From: Luscinia megarhynchos
Taxonomy: Eukaryota; Chordata; Aves; Passeriformes; Turdidae
Length of the DNA stretch: 64,000 nucleotides
Assembly (NCBI GenBank): GCA_034336665.1
Contig: CM067569.1
Coordinates: forward strand, 6,441,820-6,505,819
Reading direction: 5' to 3'
Part shown: positions 1 through 13,300 of the stretch, one piece after another
Layout of the letters: the number at the start of each line of letters is the position of its first letter
Position numbering within the stretch: the stretch's first letter is position 1
The notes under the pieces: generated by a model
What the model saw: the letters and a program-made list of their open reading frames with translations, nothing else
The model's database searches: none
What the model was told of the DNA's origin: nothing
Program-made: the position numbers and the translations under genes

Positions 1-1060
1 CTCAAGGGGCAAGGTTGGTACACATGGGCTTCCAGTTAGGTTGAAATATAATGAGAGATCAGGTCTGCCATAGAAGGAGACTGGGACTCTGCCTCTGAAT
101 TCCCTCCTTAGGTTTTTGGGCAGTGTTTTGCAGCATGGCAGGTAAAAAGCAGTTTGTGTTGAGGGTCCTCTAACAGGGGAGGTGAGCAGAGGAGTGAGCA
201 GACAAGCCTGTTACCCTAAGCCCCATCTGCTACATCCTGACAGAAGCAATGTAGATAATATCCATATGGTGTGCTCTCATTCTAACAAGCTTCAAGTGTT
301 GAATTTTTTGGAATTCTCCTTTCTTTCGAGATATGAGAGTCTTTTTTATCAAGCAGTAGAAATTAGGTTATCTCTGTGTGACAGCAGCAGAAAGTGCAAA
401 GCCCTCTGGAAGCTCCAGCAGAAACACTTTATAGCCAGCCAGGGCTGCACAGCTCCTGTCCAAACAGGTCCACACACAAAAATCCCTGGGGTTTGGGCTG
501 CTGAGCAGGAGGAAGGATGATACCCAGTCCCCTCTTGTTGAAGAGTTCTCTAAGCTGGCGGTGCTCAAGCAAGGCAACAACACCTGAGGGCTCTGCTCTC
601 CACAAAGCTTTTGCAGGCTTGGTTTTGTGAGCTCTGAGTTGTCAGTATTCCCATGAGAAACTCCACAGGCAGCAAACATAATGGCAAACGTAAGCAGTAT
701 TTTAAGGACATAGGTGACAGTGAAACACTATCCTGGTTTTCCTCCCCATTTAGTCATGCTTTTCATTCCACCCTTGCTTGCAGGTGACATGAATTTGATT
801 ATCCCAGCTACTCAACCACCCAATGAAAAACAGCAGCTCCCATCCAGAAGCAAATCAGCATGAAATCAGAGAGCTGACAGTGGTTTCTCAGAAAGTCCCT
901 TTAATGTAGTTACACTCTGGACTGGGTTACCTATTCAAACCAAGCTGCACTGACACCTCTGACCCAACCAAGCACCACCGTGTTTGTGTCCAGCCCATCC
1001 AGCCCTTTAATGTCTTCAGATTACAGCTGTGCTGGGAGGGAAAGCTGGGGTGTTTAACAA
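1..1060. other. Non-coding stretch, no recognised feature
   Basis: Unique sequence of mixed composition. Two open frames (182-520 plus, 112 codons; 368-679 minus, 103 codons) overlap on opposite strands. Neither shows a domain, signal peptide or compositional bias pointing to a real protein, so both are read as chance frames. No simple repeat or transposon remnant is recognised. Confidence 0.6.
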
Positions 1061-1700
1061 ATGCTATTATTTTATAAGCTTCTGTTAAATAGTTAGACAA
1101 ATATTCTGTAATCCTTCAGGCTCATCTTAGGTCAACCACATAGTTAATGAACAATGATAACAAATTAGCAAGTTGAAATTGAAGCTTTGGGGAAAATGCC
1201 CCATCTCTCCATCACACGCCTGCGTGCACATATGCAGAGCCTGTTAAGCATTTACATTTTAGCTCAAACTTACTTGCCACACTCAAGAAAAATAAATTTG
1301 CTGCTTTTAATAAGAGGATTGAAACCAAAGGGCATTTAATCTTTTATGATCAACAATAATATTTAAATGCTAGAATATACTAAATCTACTTATAGCAATC
1401 TCTCATTACACAAGCTGTGTTTTCTTCCCTAATGAACTGCATGTTTCAAAATACAGTGCTACAGAAAAGTTTGCAAAAATCTGCTTTACTTTTCAAATGT
1501 TTCACAATATAAACTGCAGGCATTTCACATTTTTAATAATTCAAGCTTTAATGTTATGCAAATATGTCTAAGCTGAAGCACAGAATTCCTTCATTTGGAA
1601 TTATAACACAATAACAGAGCAGCGACTGTTTTTCTATAACCATTGTCTTTCTCACCAAAGGCTAAAATTTATGGCAAAGTATGTGAGCAAAGTACTATGG
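1061..1700. promoter_or_regulatory. Candidate conserved non-coding element, POU/homeodomain-motif rich
   Basis: AT-rich but not low-complexity sequence with many short motifs: a perfect POU octamer ATGCAAAT at 1556-1563, several TAAT/ATTA cores, and AATAAA- and CAAT-like words. It has no repeats and no useful open frame. This texture is typical of conserved non-coding elements in vertebrate gene deserts. The motifs are seen; the regulatory role is inferred. Alignment to chicken or other birds is needed to confirm constraint. Confidence 0.27.
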
Positions 1701-4389
1701 AGACACCAAATAGTCCATTTCTTCCTGTACTGATTAAACAGAATACCTAGAAAACGTAAATAACTGGATTTCCATGCTAGTATTGTAATGATTAATTCTT
1801 GTTTTATACCATTCTCAAAAGAATAACAGGCATCACACAGAAGAAGAAATACAAGCCTCTGTCATGAAAAACTTATAAAAGCCCCAGTCCTACACACACA
1901 GGATGAAATTGAGCAGCTTTATTCAGGTGAATCCCCTCAAGTGCTGCCTTCCCAAAAAACCCTACATAGTAGCAGAAGCAAGAGAGAAACCTGTGGGGTC
2001 ATCATTTAGGAAGGGTATTTTTCTCCCTTCCTTTTAAGTATTTCCTTCTTCATTTTTGCCTATTGATTTGGTATCTTTTTATACAGATGGGGTCATTTTT
2101 TTCCTAGAACTGTGGAGGATTTTAGCCACCAAAACTGTTGCCTGTCATCTTTCCATTGTCCGGAGACAAAGCCCTGTGAAGCCCTGGAGAAATCTAAGTG
2201 GAATATTTCTCAGTGAGGTCCTGATGCAGTAAGGTGCTTAGCATCAGATAGGACTGGGCCCTCAGACAGAACCTATTCTGTTTTTAAGTGGTCTGTGAGG
2301 GGATGCACTTTGCCTGAAATTCATTCCAGCCCAAGATTGTGAACATAGCGGACAATAGATGGATTGGTGTAAAACTATCCCAGATAACTGCTCATACATC
2401 TTCCCTCTGTCAGTGAAATTTGCCATGATGTGTTCAAAGCCAAGAGGCATTATTTGTGCTGTCCTGGATCTGTTAAGGAATGGCAGGGGGAGGACAGAGA
2501 TACTTAGGGATTTAAAAGCAGAGAGAACTCTATGAAAGAGATAAAAGGAGTCAAATGCACAAACCCTATTTGAAGTCCTTAAAGCATAAGAAAAGAAAGT
2601 ATTAGACTTACCACATAGGGAGAGCTGGAATTTGTGTAGCTCTGGCCCCTGTGAACTGTAGCTGCTATTTTAGGGGTGGTCTGAATGTTTGAATAGCTAG
2701 CCTGAATTCACAAAACTTTTCCCTAGTACTTATAATGCTCTTTTTTTTTTCCTATAAAAGTTGACTATTTTAACTGTTGTTGCTTTTATGAACTACATCC
2801 TAGCTGATGTATCTGTTGTCATGTTAGAGAGAGGCAAGAACTCTTTGCAAGCTGAGAAATAGAAAGTAATGAAATGCATTTTATACTGTGGCTCTCTGCA
2901 TCTAGAAGGGTTTCTCCACCAAGCCAACACACCAGCTCTTGGACAGCTATGTTTGACTAATAATTTTCTCTGCAAATACTCTCTATATCTTTGCTACCTC
3001 TTATCCCACATTACAGTCAAAATTTCTTTCTACTATTTTTTCCCATTTCCTCTCTAAGCAAAACTAAGCCCAGTATTGATGAAGTCAGTTTTGAAAACCA
3101 ATGGCTTCTGGTGAGTTTGTGCTTTGTTATCATGTATTTCTCCTTTATTCATATGTTTCTCCTTTGAAATGTCTAACATTTCGAAGATCTATTTTAATTT
3201 TGACTAATATCCACACTAAGGTGTAGACCTACACTATTGTTCATTTTCAGGATGCCAGCATTATAGATCAGAGAAGAGCCCAAAATATATTATTATTGGC
3301 TGAGCTGCCTTTCAGAGCCTTAACCCTACTATTATATAATAACAAAAATCCAAATTACTCTGTTGCCTGGACTTTGCAACATTTTGATATCTGATGATGG
3401 GATGCTGACCAAGTAGGTTGTGAGTGTTTTCTATCTCCTGTCAGCTACAAACATGATGAAGAAAGACACTTTATTTACAATTTGTGTATTGTACTATACA
3501 CAACATTGACCATGATATTGGGAAATCTGTAGAGATGAAAATAAGAGACAAGAGAGGGTTGTTCAGACCCACCATGTGTTTGCAACTGTCTCAACCAGTT
3601 TCCCAGTGGAAAGTTTATTGAGAAGTTTATTAAGAGAATCATATAAATGAAGGTGTCTGTGTCAGAAGGGTGGCATTGTGACCATCTTTTGAGAGAAAAA
3701 GCAAGATCTATGTCTGCCATGCTTCTCAATATTTCATAGGCAAAAAACCAAATTCACATGGCCCAAGAAGAAAATTCACACTGAGACCCTGCTGACAATC
3801 ATCTCTCACTCACCTGTGTTACATCAATACTATGAACTTTTGTATAAAGTTGAGAATAATGATATATCTTTGTGTATTGACTGTGTAAAGTTGAATATTC
3901 ATTTCCCACAGTTGTTGGCTCAATGCTGCACACAAATTCTTCCTCAGGACTGTGAGTATACTGCATTCTTTGCCTCAACAGAAGCTCTTCTCATAGAGAA
4001 AAATAGCAGGTGGTTTGTTTTCACTGATGGATATGGTGATTCTCTTGGATAAAATCTGTTTAATATCATCCAAAGGATGCCTTATCCCTTGTGCTCACAG
4101 TTCCTATTTCCACTATGCCACTGGTATTGTAAATCCATGTTGTTCAGATGTTACAGATTCATACTGATTGCTTCTTAACAGGGACAAAATTAAAAGCAAA
4201 ATATTTTTTATAGTTTTTCTGGACATGAAATGGGTGCTGGGAATATAATGTCATTCCTCAATCATATAAACACCCTAAACAAAATTCTGTACATGCTGTG
4301 GTGGGCCCTACTGCAAAGGAAGCAGAATGACATGATTAACTGCACTTTTCATGACATACCATGCTGGCCCTTTCCTGAGTCTCAGACAA
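1701..4389. other. Non-coding stretch, no recognised feature
   Basis: Unique AT-rich sequence with only short scattered open frames (the largest about 84 codons at 3475-3729 minus), none with recognisable protein features. There is a short T run near 2742-2752. No transposon remnant is identified. Confidence 0.6.
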
Positions 4390-4443
4390 CATATTTTTAT
4401 ATGCATATGTATATTTATGTTTATATATATATATTTGTATATT
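4390..4443. repeat. Imperfect AT-rich simple repeat (TA/TATG)
   Basis: A run of alternating TA and TATG/TTTA words, including an uninterrupted (TA)n stretch near its 3' side. A short degenerate microsatellite with no other visible role. Confidence 0.75.
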
Positions 4444-5389
4444 GATAACTCCACAGCAGTATTTAAAAGCAAATGTGCATAAATAAAAATGATAATTCTA
4501 CTTCAGGAAAGCTTTTCTATTAGTTTGAAGGCAGTTTGCCATATTTAGAAGATTTTGCAAAATCTTTTTTCAACATTTTTCCTCACCACCAGTATGTTCA
4601 CCTTACAAGCTCCCTAAGCAATAGCCTGGCCAATAATTGTAAAAGTTATTTTGATAGCAGTCGAGTTGGCTGAGCATTTCTCTAATGCACAGATCTGTCA
4701 ATAATTCAAGTGCAGGCAATTCAAGCAGAGCCAAGGGAAAGCTTTAGCTGCTTTCAGCACATTGCTGAATGGATGGAAAGATGTACTTCTGTACATGCAT
4801 GGTTTCTTCATTGATATCTAATAATATTTCATCTAGGATTCATATAAACTATTTTTAATGATTAATCCAAGATCAAGTGATTTTTGACAAGGAAGTTCTA
4901 TTTATTTTCCAGGGATGTGAGGTTCATAGGAAAGTCTTGATTCTAAAACTCACAATTCCATTGGGTGGCCACACGGGAATCCCAAATCTCCTCACCCAGG
5001 TGGAATTTGTCAAGAAGCATAGCTGCAGCCACAGATGTCATCCAGCAGGAATCCAGTTCCAGCTCTGTTTCCTGCATTTCCCAGAGACTGTGCTGTCTGG
5101 AAGTCAATGCACAGGGCCAAGCAGCAAATAAACACTGTATCCAAGGAAATCTGCCACATAAGCCTTTTGAAATTCAATCTCATAGTGTTTTTCTGATGTG
5201 AGTGAGTGCTACTCAACAGGTATCACAAGTCAAGCTCCAGTTTTGCCCTTTTAGTTTCCATGAGCAGGATCAATAAAAGGCTCTGCAAAACACTAGATTA
5301 TAGGCTGAGTAGGCTGGATGCAGAAGCCAAATTAACAACCTGCCATGGTGCAGAAAGCTGCAGATTTGCTCTGATGAATGGAGCTCATA
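4444..5389. other. Non-coding stretch, no recognised feature
   Basis: Unique sequence. Three overlapping short frames between 4877 and 5216 occupy both strands and look like chance. No repeat family is recognised. Confidence 0.55.
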
Positions 5390-5830
5390 GTAATTATTTT
5401 TTTTTTCGGAGTGCGAATTGAAACATTATTGTACAACTATTAGTTTCCAGGAAAAAAATGTAATTGCTTCTAGATGCTGCTCGCTGTTTTCAAGAGCTCT
5501 TTAACCTTTAACTTTTTCAGTACAAAGGAAGCCTTGCTGTGCAGTGAATCTAACAAGACCATCATTTATAGTTGGCAGAGTTCATTAGTCAGTCGTAACA
5601 GTTTAATTATTAGCATTTTAATGCATGAGTGTTTAACTAGACAGAACAACAGTCTTTTAGGTACAGCTTGAGACTTCTCAAAAGAAAACGAACTAATTGG
5701 TGCTGTTGTTTATACTGTGGCTCAAATTAGACAACCAAAATTCAAGAAATTTGGAGTCAGATTTTGTCACCCATTAAATTAACTTTCTATTTGATGGCCC
5801 TTTCAGTACGTTTCAGCTTTAATGAAAATA
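5390..5830. promoter_or_regulatory. Candidate conserved non-coding element
   Basis: Starts with a T9-10 run followed by unique sequence dense in homeodomain-type cores (TAATTATT, TTAATTATTAGC, ACTAATTGG, TTAAATTAAC) and an isolated TCAGTCGTAACAG word. Several CpGs survive (TTCGGAGTGCGAATTG, GCTCGCTG, GTCGTAAC) in an otherwise CpG-poor neighbourhood, which can reflect constraint. The function is inferred from motif density only. Confidence 0.27.
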
Positions 5831-6290
5831 TGTCTCTTTATGGGAATAAAAACTCTTTCATCTTTTGTGTCTTAAAAAAATAGTTTTGGTGAACTGGGCA
5901 AGGCCAATTTCTTCAGTTCAGCCCCTACCTCAGATTCCTGGTTTTGCTCTGAGCTGATTTCTCTTCAAGTTATCTCTGCTTCCAGAAATGAAGGTACAGT
6001 TTCAGCCATAGGACAGGTTAATAGTTATCTGAGGCAAATGAAAAGTTTGCAAATTACAAAATTGTCTGTATTTTAAAAGGCTGATATTATACAAAGAATA
6101 TTTTTTTTAAATTGATTAAAATTTTTCATCAGTCCATTTTTCATTTTTTGAAAAATATTTGATAAAAACTTTCTTCTCTACAATTTAAAATAATTTTTCA
6201 GTTTGTTTTTCATTTTCTAGATTTTGCTCTTGATTTAACCCCTGTAGGAGGCCATTTTTTTTCTGCTTTTTTTTTTTTTTTAATGGATTG
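5831..6290. repeat. AT-rich low-complexity tract with poly-T
   Basis: Low-complexity A/T runs (TTTTTCAT, AAAATATTT, TTTAAAATAATTTTTC) ending in a T15 run at 6267-6281. It may include a decayed retrotransposon tail, but no element body can be identified beside it. Confidence 0.5.
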
Positions 6291-6659
6291 CTGGAAATAA
6301 CAGTTGTGTGGGAGCTAGAGGTCTGAAGGGGGATCTTTGGGAACAGGTTGGATTGCTTGGGAGATCAAAGGAAGAGAACTAAAAAAATGTGGATGCTTAT
6401 CAGAACAGCGCTTCCGGACCCTTAAAGAATCTAATTTCTGACTGTGGACCAAAGGAAAATATGTGAACGTGGGTTATCTTTGCTATCTTGGCATGGCAGG
6501 TTAATGGTGCTGGCAGAACATGTGCTAAGAAATCCTGCAGTGTTGTATTGTCCCATGGGAGGGATGCCACCTCACTCTGCTTGGGGTTTTTGCAGATGTT
6601 GAGATGTTGGTCCTTTTCATCCTGTTACACTGTGACCAGCAAATAAGGCATGACACCAT

Positions 6660-6739
6660 TCCCTCCTCTCATCCACCTTTGTTCTGCTTTCCCTGTGATC
6701 CTTCCTTCCTCCCCTCCCATCCCTGCCTCTTCCCCCTGG
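6660..6739. repeat. Pyrimidine-rich tract
   Basis: About 80 bases made mostly of C and T (CCTTCCTTCCTCCCCTCCCATCC and similar words). It is open on the minus strand as a purine-rich frame, which explains the odd frame at 6669-6923. Simple low-complexity sequence. Confidence 0.6.
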
Positions 6740-7978
6740 CACCATGTCCTTGGATTAAAGCAAGGCATGGACTAAGAAGATAGAGGAGCATTGGTTTATA
6801 GCAGTTTGTCAGGGAAAAGGGAAGTGTGCAGATAGATTGTCTGATTATTTTTGTAAATCCTGGAATTCCAAGCTGGTTTGAATTAGTGGTGCTATGCTGG
6901 TACACACCATGATGAATCTGCATGGGATCCCATGATCTGGAGCATGTCTTGCTCTGAGAGCAGTGAGTGGCTTCTGAAAATTAATAAATGATGGGATTTC
7001 AGGAGCTGACCCTTCAATTGCTTGTCCATAACCTGGCAGCTGATGGTGCTTGGCTAAAAAAGTTTTGCAGCATCTCAATGCATCTGTGGGGCGATGCTAC
7101 TGGCAATTTTTTTTTAAACTTTTCCTGATAAACAGACAGTCTCTCTGCAGCATTCCTGTGTTTTCTGGATGATGAAATGTGTTGCAACAGGACTTAAGTG
7201 TCATTTAAAAGTTGTCCCTGCTTACAATTTATTGCAGACAAAAAGTGTTACATCATATTTACAAGGAAGAAATACCTATTCAGGTCAAGCCTATAATGAC
7301 ACCTATCCAATTTCATGAATAGTTTATTAGAACTCATCAATTTTAGCAGGATACTTAGAATCAGAAATAAACATTTGCTGTGGAAGTGCCTTTTCCCTCA
7401 GCATCTCCAGACACAATGTGTCTTTAGTCAGACAAAGGGCTTTTATTTTCAATAAATGGTATTTCAGAGCTGGAAATGCCAGCTCCCTGGTGCTGAGACA
7501 TAGTTTCTGGAAGTCTCTTCCAGATGTGAAGCTTTAAGGAATTAAGTTATATTGGGAAAGTGGATTATCCCTTGTGGAGAGTGTTTTATCACCTCATTAG
7601 GTTTAGGAAGTCCAGGTGATAGAGAAGGGTGGGAGAAAGATGGGTGTGCAAAATGCTTCAAATCACAAAACAACAGGGAAAGACTGTCAGATAATACACT
7701 CATACTGCTGTAAAGTCTGTCTCTGGGTTGGACTGTGATTAATATGCCATCATTTCATCAAATGACAGGATACAGAACAAAAGGACAGAGCAAGCCTGGA
7801 TTGTCCCTATTCAGCACGGTGAGAGCAAATGACAGTGTTGTGATGGCAGACTGACTCCTCACAACCAGCCAGCTTCCTGACAAAGGACTGCCACCTGATC
7901 TCTTGGACCTGCATTCTTACACTATTTCTGCTGCTGTTTTTCTTGATTTCTGCTGCCACTGTCCATCTGACAGTGCCT
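6740..7978. other. Non-coding stretch, no recognised feature
   Basis: Unique sequence with no recognised transposon, repeat or gene. Short minus-strand frames at 6845-7078 and beyond have no recognisable protein features. Confidence 0.6.
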
Positions 7979-8037
7979 GTGTGTGAGAGAGAGTGAGAGG
8001 GAGAGAGAGGGGCAGAGAGAGGGGAGAGTGTGTGTTT
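7979..8037. repeat. GA/GT-rich low-complexity purine tract
   Basis: A GTGTGAGAGAGAGTGAGAGGGAG-type run flanked by GTGTGTG on both sides. It is nearly all G, A and T on the plus strand and generates the serine/leucine-rich frames seen on the minus strand here (7807-8049 and 7922-8272), which should not be called genes. Confidence 0.8.
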
Positions 8038-9639
8038 TGTACATATCATCAGATTTGAGCTTGCCCTCTGAGGATATCAGTGCCCTAATTAGCACATCAG
8101 TATTATGCAAAAGGTAGAAGCATTTCTGGTTCCCTTTAGTCACAGAGGGCTTGCTTATCCTACACACTCTTGTCTCAGAACAAGGGAAGTTTGTTCCTGG
8201 TGTAGCTGATTGGTGTCCCCTCCCTGTGAAAGGGACACTTGTTCCCCTTGGGAAATCCTCTTGAGCTTTCAATGAAGTGGCAGCCTGGTTTTCTATAGCC
8301 CTATTTACATCTGTGTCATCGTTTGTTTGCTGCTGGAGTCAAGGCTACAGGTAACACAGAGAAACAGACCCCGGTGCACAAAGACTTGTAAAATAACCTG
8401 TACTGGCTGTAGTTGTTACCTGTATGCCAGGGAGGTCTGGGGTGTTTGTCTGTGCTGGAGCTTCAGATGTTACAACATGGATAAAAGCTTGTTAGGGTTG
8501 TAAAGGAAAGCACTCAGAAATCACAAAATGTCAAAGCTAAGGCTCACATATAAATCCATCCTTCTTTAAGGTATGAATACCAGTGTAGGCAGCTTTTAAT
8601 TACACAGCCATGCTCTGTTTTTCCTAGATGTACACGAGAGGTAGAATAACTCTGTGTGCACATATATAGAGCTATGCAGGCTGGGAGAGCATATATTAAA
8701 CCCCTTTTTCTTACCCATAAATAGAGATGATTCCAAACCAAAACCCTAGCTTCAAGCTAGCTACAGACCTTAGGGAATTCAAAATCAGAATCTGGATTTG
8801 GATCTGAATTTAGTAGCTTAGGCCCATCTGCAATAAATACATACAGGATGAAATGTAGATAACTGAGATATAAGGCTATATAGACTTCAAAGTGGCTCTG
8901 ATAAAATCATGATAACCACAAGAAAGAAGTGGTGTGTGATCTCAGATGAGATATCCCCAAGATGTCTATACAGCTTAATTTTCCCACATTGTGTCCTTTT
9001 ATCTTCAATGGATAAAAGGTGAATTATTATTATTATAGGCAGTGGAGTAGTAACGCCTGTTATTCAGGTTGTCTAACACTTTCCATTGTTCCCCCTCTAG
9101 TCCCTTCTAACTTTTGCAGACTTTAACCTTTGGAGCTGAAGTTTCCCATACTTGGTGTTTGCCTCAGGTTGAATTTGATGGAGAATAGACATTCTGCTTT
9201 CAAGACTGCAGCAACAGTGGTGGCAATAAATCATGTCAACATTTACTCCTGCATTTGTAAGCTGTCATTTTGAGATAGCTGGGGAGAGGACAAGGGGGCA
9301 AGCCAACAGACAACTTTAAAAGCCTGTGCCATCACACTCAGCTTATCAAAGAGTGATCGTGTTAAACCTGGAGTGACAAAGAGTCAGACAGCAGGTGGGT
9401 GGGAGATGAAGCAGGGAATGGCATTTCTCACACAGTGGCACCTGTGCTTTGCCTCTCATAAGAACAGTCCCTCTTCAATAGGGTAACCCACCTGCTTTAA
9501 TATCTCTAGGACTCAGTTCTCACATAGCAGGGCAAAAAAATAAAAGGGGTCTAATTCTGAGAAATCTGCACAGCCTGAGAGCTGTCCCACATTCCCCACC
9601 CAATCAGCAGATAGGAGCTGTGCTCAGCCAGCCTGCCAT
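8038..9639. other. Non-coding stretch, no recognised feature
   Basis: Unique sequence. It contains a short near-perfect palindrome CTAGCTTCAAGCTAG near 8746-8760 and a four-unit ATT run near 9029-9039. No gene or transposon is recognised. Confidence 0.55.
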
Positions 9640-9900
9640 GCTAGCTGATAATTATTGTTGTATTAATTGGTGCTGTTCAGACTAGACAGAATGTAAAAGA
9701 TCCCACTGTGTCCAATAATTAATGTTTTTCCCTCACTGCAATGTCATTAATAAGGGGTTCCTCCAAGAAACAAGTAATTGGATGGTTCAGCTTCATTAGG
9801 GTATTTTTAGATAAGGTTTGGTCTAGAGACATATAGAAAAGCTTATTATGTTTATTTAGACTGTATTATCTATTGCTAATGTGTTATACTGATTTTGTAT
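9640..9900. promoter_or_regulatory. Candidate conserved non-coding element, homeodomain-motif rich
   Basis: A dense series of TAAT/ATTA cores (GATAATTATTG, GTATTAATTGG, CAATAATTAATG, CATTAATAAGG, AAGTAATTGG) plus GATA-like words in unique sequence. This spacing of homeodomain and CCAAT-like words is common in developmental enhancers. The motifs are visible; conservation and activity are inferred. Confidence 0.3.
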
Positions 9901-10654
9901 CTTCCACATTCTCAGGGATTGCAATGATAAAAGGAATGCACAAATTATGATTTAAATGAACAGAAATACTGCCTTTAATTTGGCTGTATTGAAATGATGA
10001 ACAAAATGCCATCTCAAAATAAATATCACCAGTATCCTATAAATCTCCTGTTTTCTCAGAGACATGCAAAGCTATTGTCACAGGAAGACAAAAGTCAGAT
10101 TTTACTAATTAGAGATGAGCATAGTGGAGCGCTCTTGTTTTGGCAATTATCTGAGCAGCTTTGGAAACTGGAATGTGTAAATCTGGGCTTGGAAATGACT
10201 TTGAATAGAAGACTGAGGGGCTTTTTCAGGGGTATCATTTACATGGTCATGTATGACTTTATTATTCTGCAAAGATGCCTTGGGAATCTGACTCACATGA
10301 AAACTTGATATGCAAGCGAGCTACAGACCAGGATGTGGCGGATTTACACAGGAAACATATATGGCTAGTCAAAACAGCTCTGTTTTACCACAAAGGAGCT
10401 TTGCACATGCTTTGCAAGGATTTTATGTGGGAGCTTATTCCTGAATGTAGCACATAGCCAGTTTTTCACAAACCAAAGTTACTCTAGTTAAATTTTTTTG
10501 GAGCAACTTAGCCAAACTGGTCCCCTTCACAGCTGCATCCTCCTTAATCTCATCACAAGACACAGATCTCCCACTAGGAAATAATAATCCACAGTTTAGT
10601 GTCTGTATTATACTTAGTGCAAACACAAGAGACCACATTCATCCCAAAGTAATT
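9901..10654. other. Non-coding stretch with a 104-codon frame
   Basis: Unique sequence. A plus-strand frame of 104 codons (9994-10308) partly overlaps a second one (10275-10457). Neither contains a recognisable domain or shows exon boundaries at its ends, so no gene is called. Confidence 0.5.
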
Positions 10655-10885
10655 CTCTAAATATGAGAGATCTTGTTACAACAGGGATGCACTCGGCCCA
10701 GAGGGTGTCAGAGAGCGAAACGGGCTCATCACGCCGTGCTAAATAAAAGCAAAGAAAAACATCATCAGGGAAAGTACTCAGAGACTTAGATGAGTTCAGT
10801 TGATCCTAATTAAGTTATTGTGTTGGTCAGCATTTTTAGTGAGCTGTGCAAAGGATATTGAGCCAGAATCTCATCTCAAGTGTTT
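10655..10885. promoter_or_regulatory. Candidate conserved non-coding element with retained CpGs
   Basis: Contains an unusual CpG group (ACTCGGCCC, GAGCGAAACGGG, CATCACGCCGTGC) within AT-rich surroundings, followed by a CCTAATTAAG homeodomain-type site. Retention of CpG in an AT-rich desert suggests constraint or recent origin. There is no coding signal. Confidence 0.22.
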
Positions 10886-13009
10886 ATAGACCTAGACCGA
10901 TTCCACTAACTTCTCACTGTGGCAAATGAAAAAAGAATTTGCCTCCCTGCCAGATACATCTTTGCCAAGAGTGGTGCATATTGGTAGCTCTGTGTAAACT
11001 GTTGCCATCAGTACTATTTTAAAAACAAGAATTCTTATAAACAATAAGCAGGGCTTGTCCAGACAAAAGTCTGAACCTGTCACAGTAAGTTCACCTCACA
11101 AAAAATTGAATGCAGCTCCAGGAAAGTCACCATGTCATAATTTTCTATCGTAATGGGATGTGATTTTAGCTATCATATTTCATTACTATAAATTGTCTTA
11201 AAAAGGCACAGAATTTCTTTTTCCTGCCCTCAGTGTCTCTGGACCCACCCCAGTCTGCTGCAGGATAGCAGAGAGGAAATCACATGTAATTCTGCTGAAG
11301 TCAGGGGTGTTACACCAGCACAAATCACAGCACAATAATGTCCTCGGTGTCCCAGGCTCCTCTATAAGATTCACAAAAGTAAATTCCATTAGCATGTGTA
11401 GAAATATGTCTTTCTCATAATGATATGACTATAAACTTTTGTACTTGGGAATGGTAGCAGAGAGGCCCCTTGAAAGCCAGATATTGATAGCTTGCTTTAT
11501 GTTTAAAGATGTCAACAGAATACAATGGCTCTCAGCATCCCTATTAGTTATCTTTAGTAAGAGAGAAGAAGATTTAAAGTAAGGGAATGAGGTTTGCAAT
11601 GTAACAAGATAAAGTCATCTCCTGCAGTCTAGAGGATTTCTTTAATCTCATTTTTAGAGAAGAGCTGAGGAGCTTTTGCAAAACCGGCTTGTTTGGATTC
11701 AGTTCCTATTTTATCTCATCCACAAAAAGTTTAGAGTTGAAGAGAGAAACAGATAAAAGTTTTGAGCAAACTGAGGTGGTTTTACATTTCACTCATCAAC
11801 CTTCTTAATCTGGGTTTGCTTTTGTAAAACTAGTTTTAATCCAGATCTCTCCTTATCCAGTCTACCAGAACATGAGGGATGCTGCAGAATTTTGGAATTA
11901 GGAGACTTTTTTTAAAAAGTTATATTGTCTTCCGGTTTGCATCTAGAAAATTGTTGAGAAGTTTTTTTTGGCTTTTTTTCACTGACAATAGAAGGGTCAG
12001 AAGGGGCTATTACTTACAGCCATAAGTAAAAATATTTCCTTTAGATTCTTTCATGAGGAATTTTTTCCCAATTTACTTTGCCCAAGGAAAATTTCAGCAT
12101 TAGAAAAGGACCTCTTCTACTTTAGAGGGTTTTTTAAATATTTCAACCAATATGAATACTTTGAATTCAAACAAGGAAGGTAATTTTCCATATTCAGAAG
12201 CTAGTCTGCATTTTACTGTACAGGCCCCTGATCTTAGTTAGCAGAGAAGCTCCTCTGTATCCAGAGAGAGTTTACCTATCCCTATGGGAGGAGTGGGGAT
12301 AAGAGAGAAAATATCTTCATTTTAGTCATATAGAGTACAATTAGGAGTCTGTTTTCCCTTTTTCCAACATGATATAAAAGTTTTATCACTGAAGATCTCT
12401 GCTAGGAACATCTTCTTGCATGATGGAATCAGTTATCTGCTCTGAAACAGGCAACAGTCCAAACAACAGGGGAAAAATCTCTTCAGATAAAGTTTTTGTA
12501 AGTTAACAATTTCTGATTAGCATTGCAATGGTTCCTCATGAGCCCGATTCCAAGCTCCCAGAGCTGTCAAAGAACTACCAAACTTCTACATTTCTCATTA
12601 GCCATTGCAGTAGCTAAATGGAGCATGAAAGGTGATGCATTTTACTGCAGTCACTCACCGCGGCCTTTGATCAAGGCAAACATTTCCCGTGCGTGTCCCC
12701 TCCTTCTCTCCGGGGAGAAACAGGTAAATCAACACATCCTTCTGCATTGCCTTGCATTATCTGACTCATTCAGTACTGCCAAATATTTTTGTCTTGTCTC
12801 CAAAAACTTCTGGGGAGAAACGCTGAAGTCCTGAAGGACCTCGGGCCTTTTCCGAAAGCCTGAGCATTCTTAGCATTTGTTCCTACATCTCTGAAGTTCC
12901 TGCAGGCAAAGATTTACAATCTCTGTCCTTTGCCTGATATTGTTCAACACAGAGGCTGCTGGAAGAACAAGAAAGACAGAGTGGTTTAAAATGCCAGGAG
13001 TTAGGAGGT
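10886..13009. other. Non-coding stretch, no recognised feature
   Basis: Unique sequence. A small CpG group lies at about 12657-12715 (CACCGCGGCC, CCCGTGCGTG, CTCCGGGG) inside a 103-codon frame (12523-12834, plus) with no recognisable domain. No transposon is identified. Confidence 0.5.
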
Positions 13010-13300
13010 TATGCCTACTTGTACCTCTCCCTGCTGTCACATACAGCGCCTTACGGGTTTGTCAGCGCTCTGCTGCAAGCAGCACGTGGATTCACAGCTG
13101 GAATGCACTGCCTGGGTCAGGAGAGGTGTGCTTGGGTCCCTGGAGCTGCAAAGCCAGTCCTGACACCCTTCCAGAGTATCTGCATGCACACAGGGGCTGG
13201 CAGGGCCAAACACAGCAGGGATGGCCAAAATCAGCTGCACCTGCGCCAGCCCCAAAGCTTGGATCTGACCACAGGGATTCAGAACCTCCAGCCAATGATT
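13010..13300. other. Locally GC-rich unique stretch
   Basis: Clearly more GC-rich than its surroundings. It is open in several frames on both strands at once (for example 12940-13305 plus and 13037-13396 minus, 121 and 119 codons). Simultaneous openness of opposite strands reflects few AT-rich stop codons rather than coding. No protein family is recognised. Confidence 0.5.

Noticed and set aside
7807..8272. Serine/leucine-rich frames
   Set aside because: They cross the GA/GT low-complexity tract.
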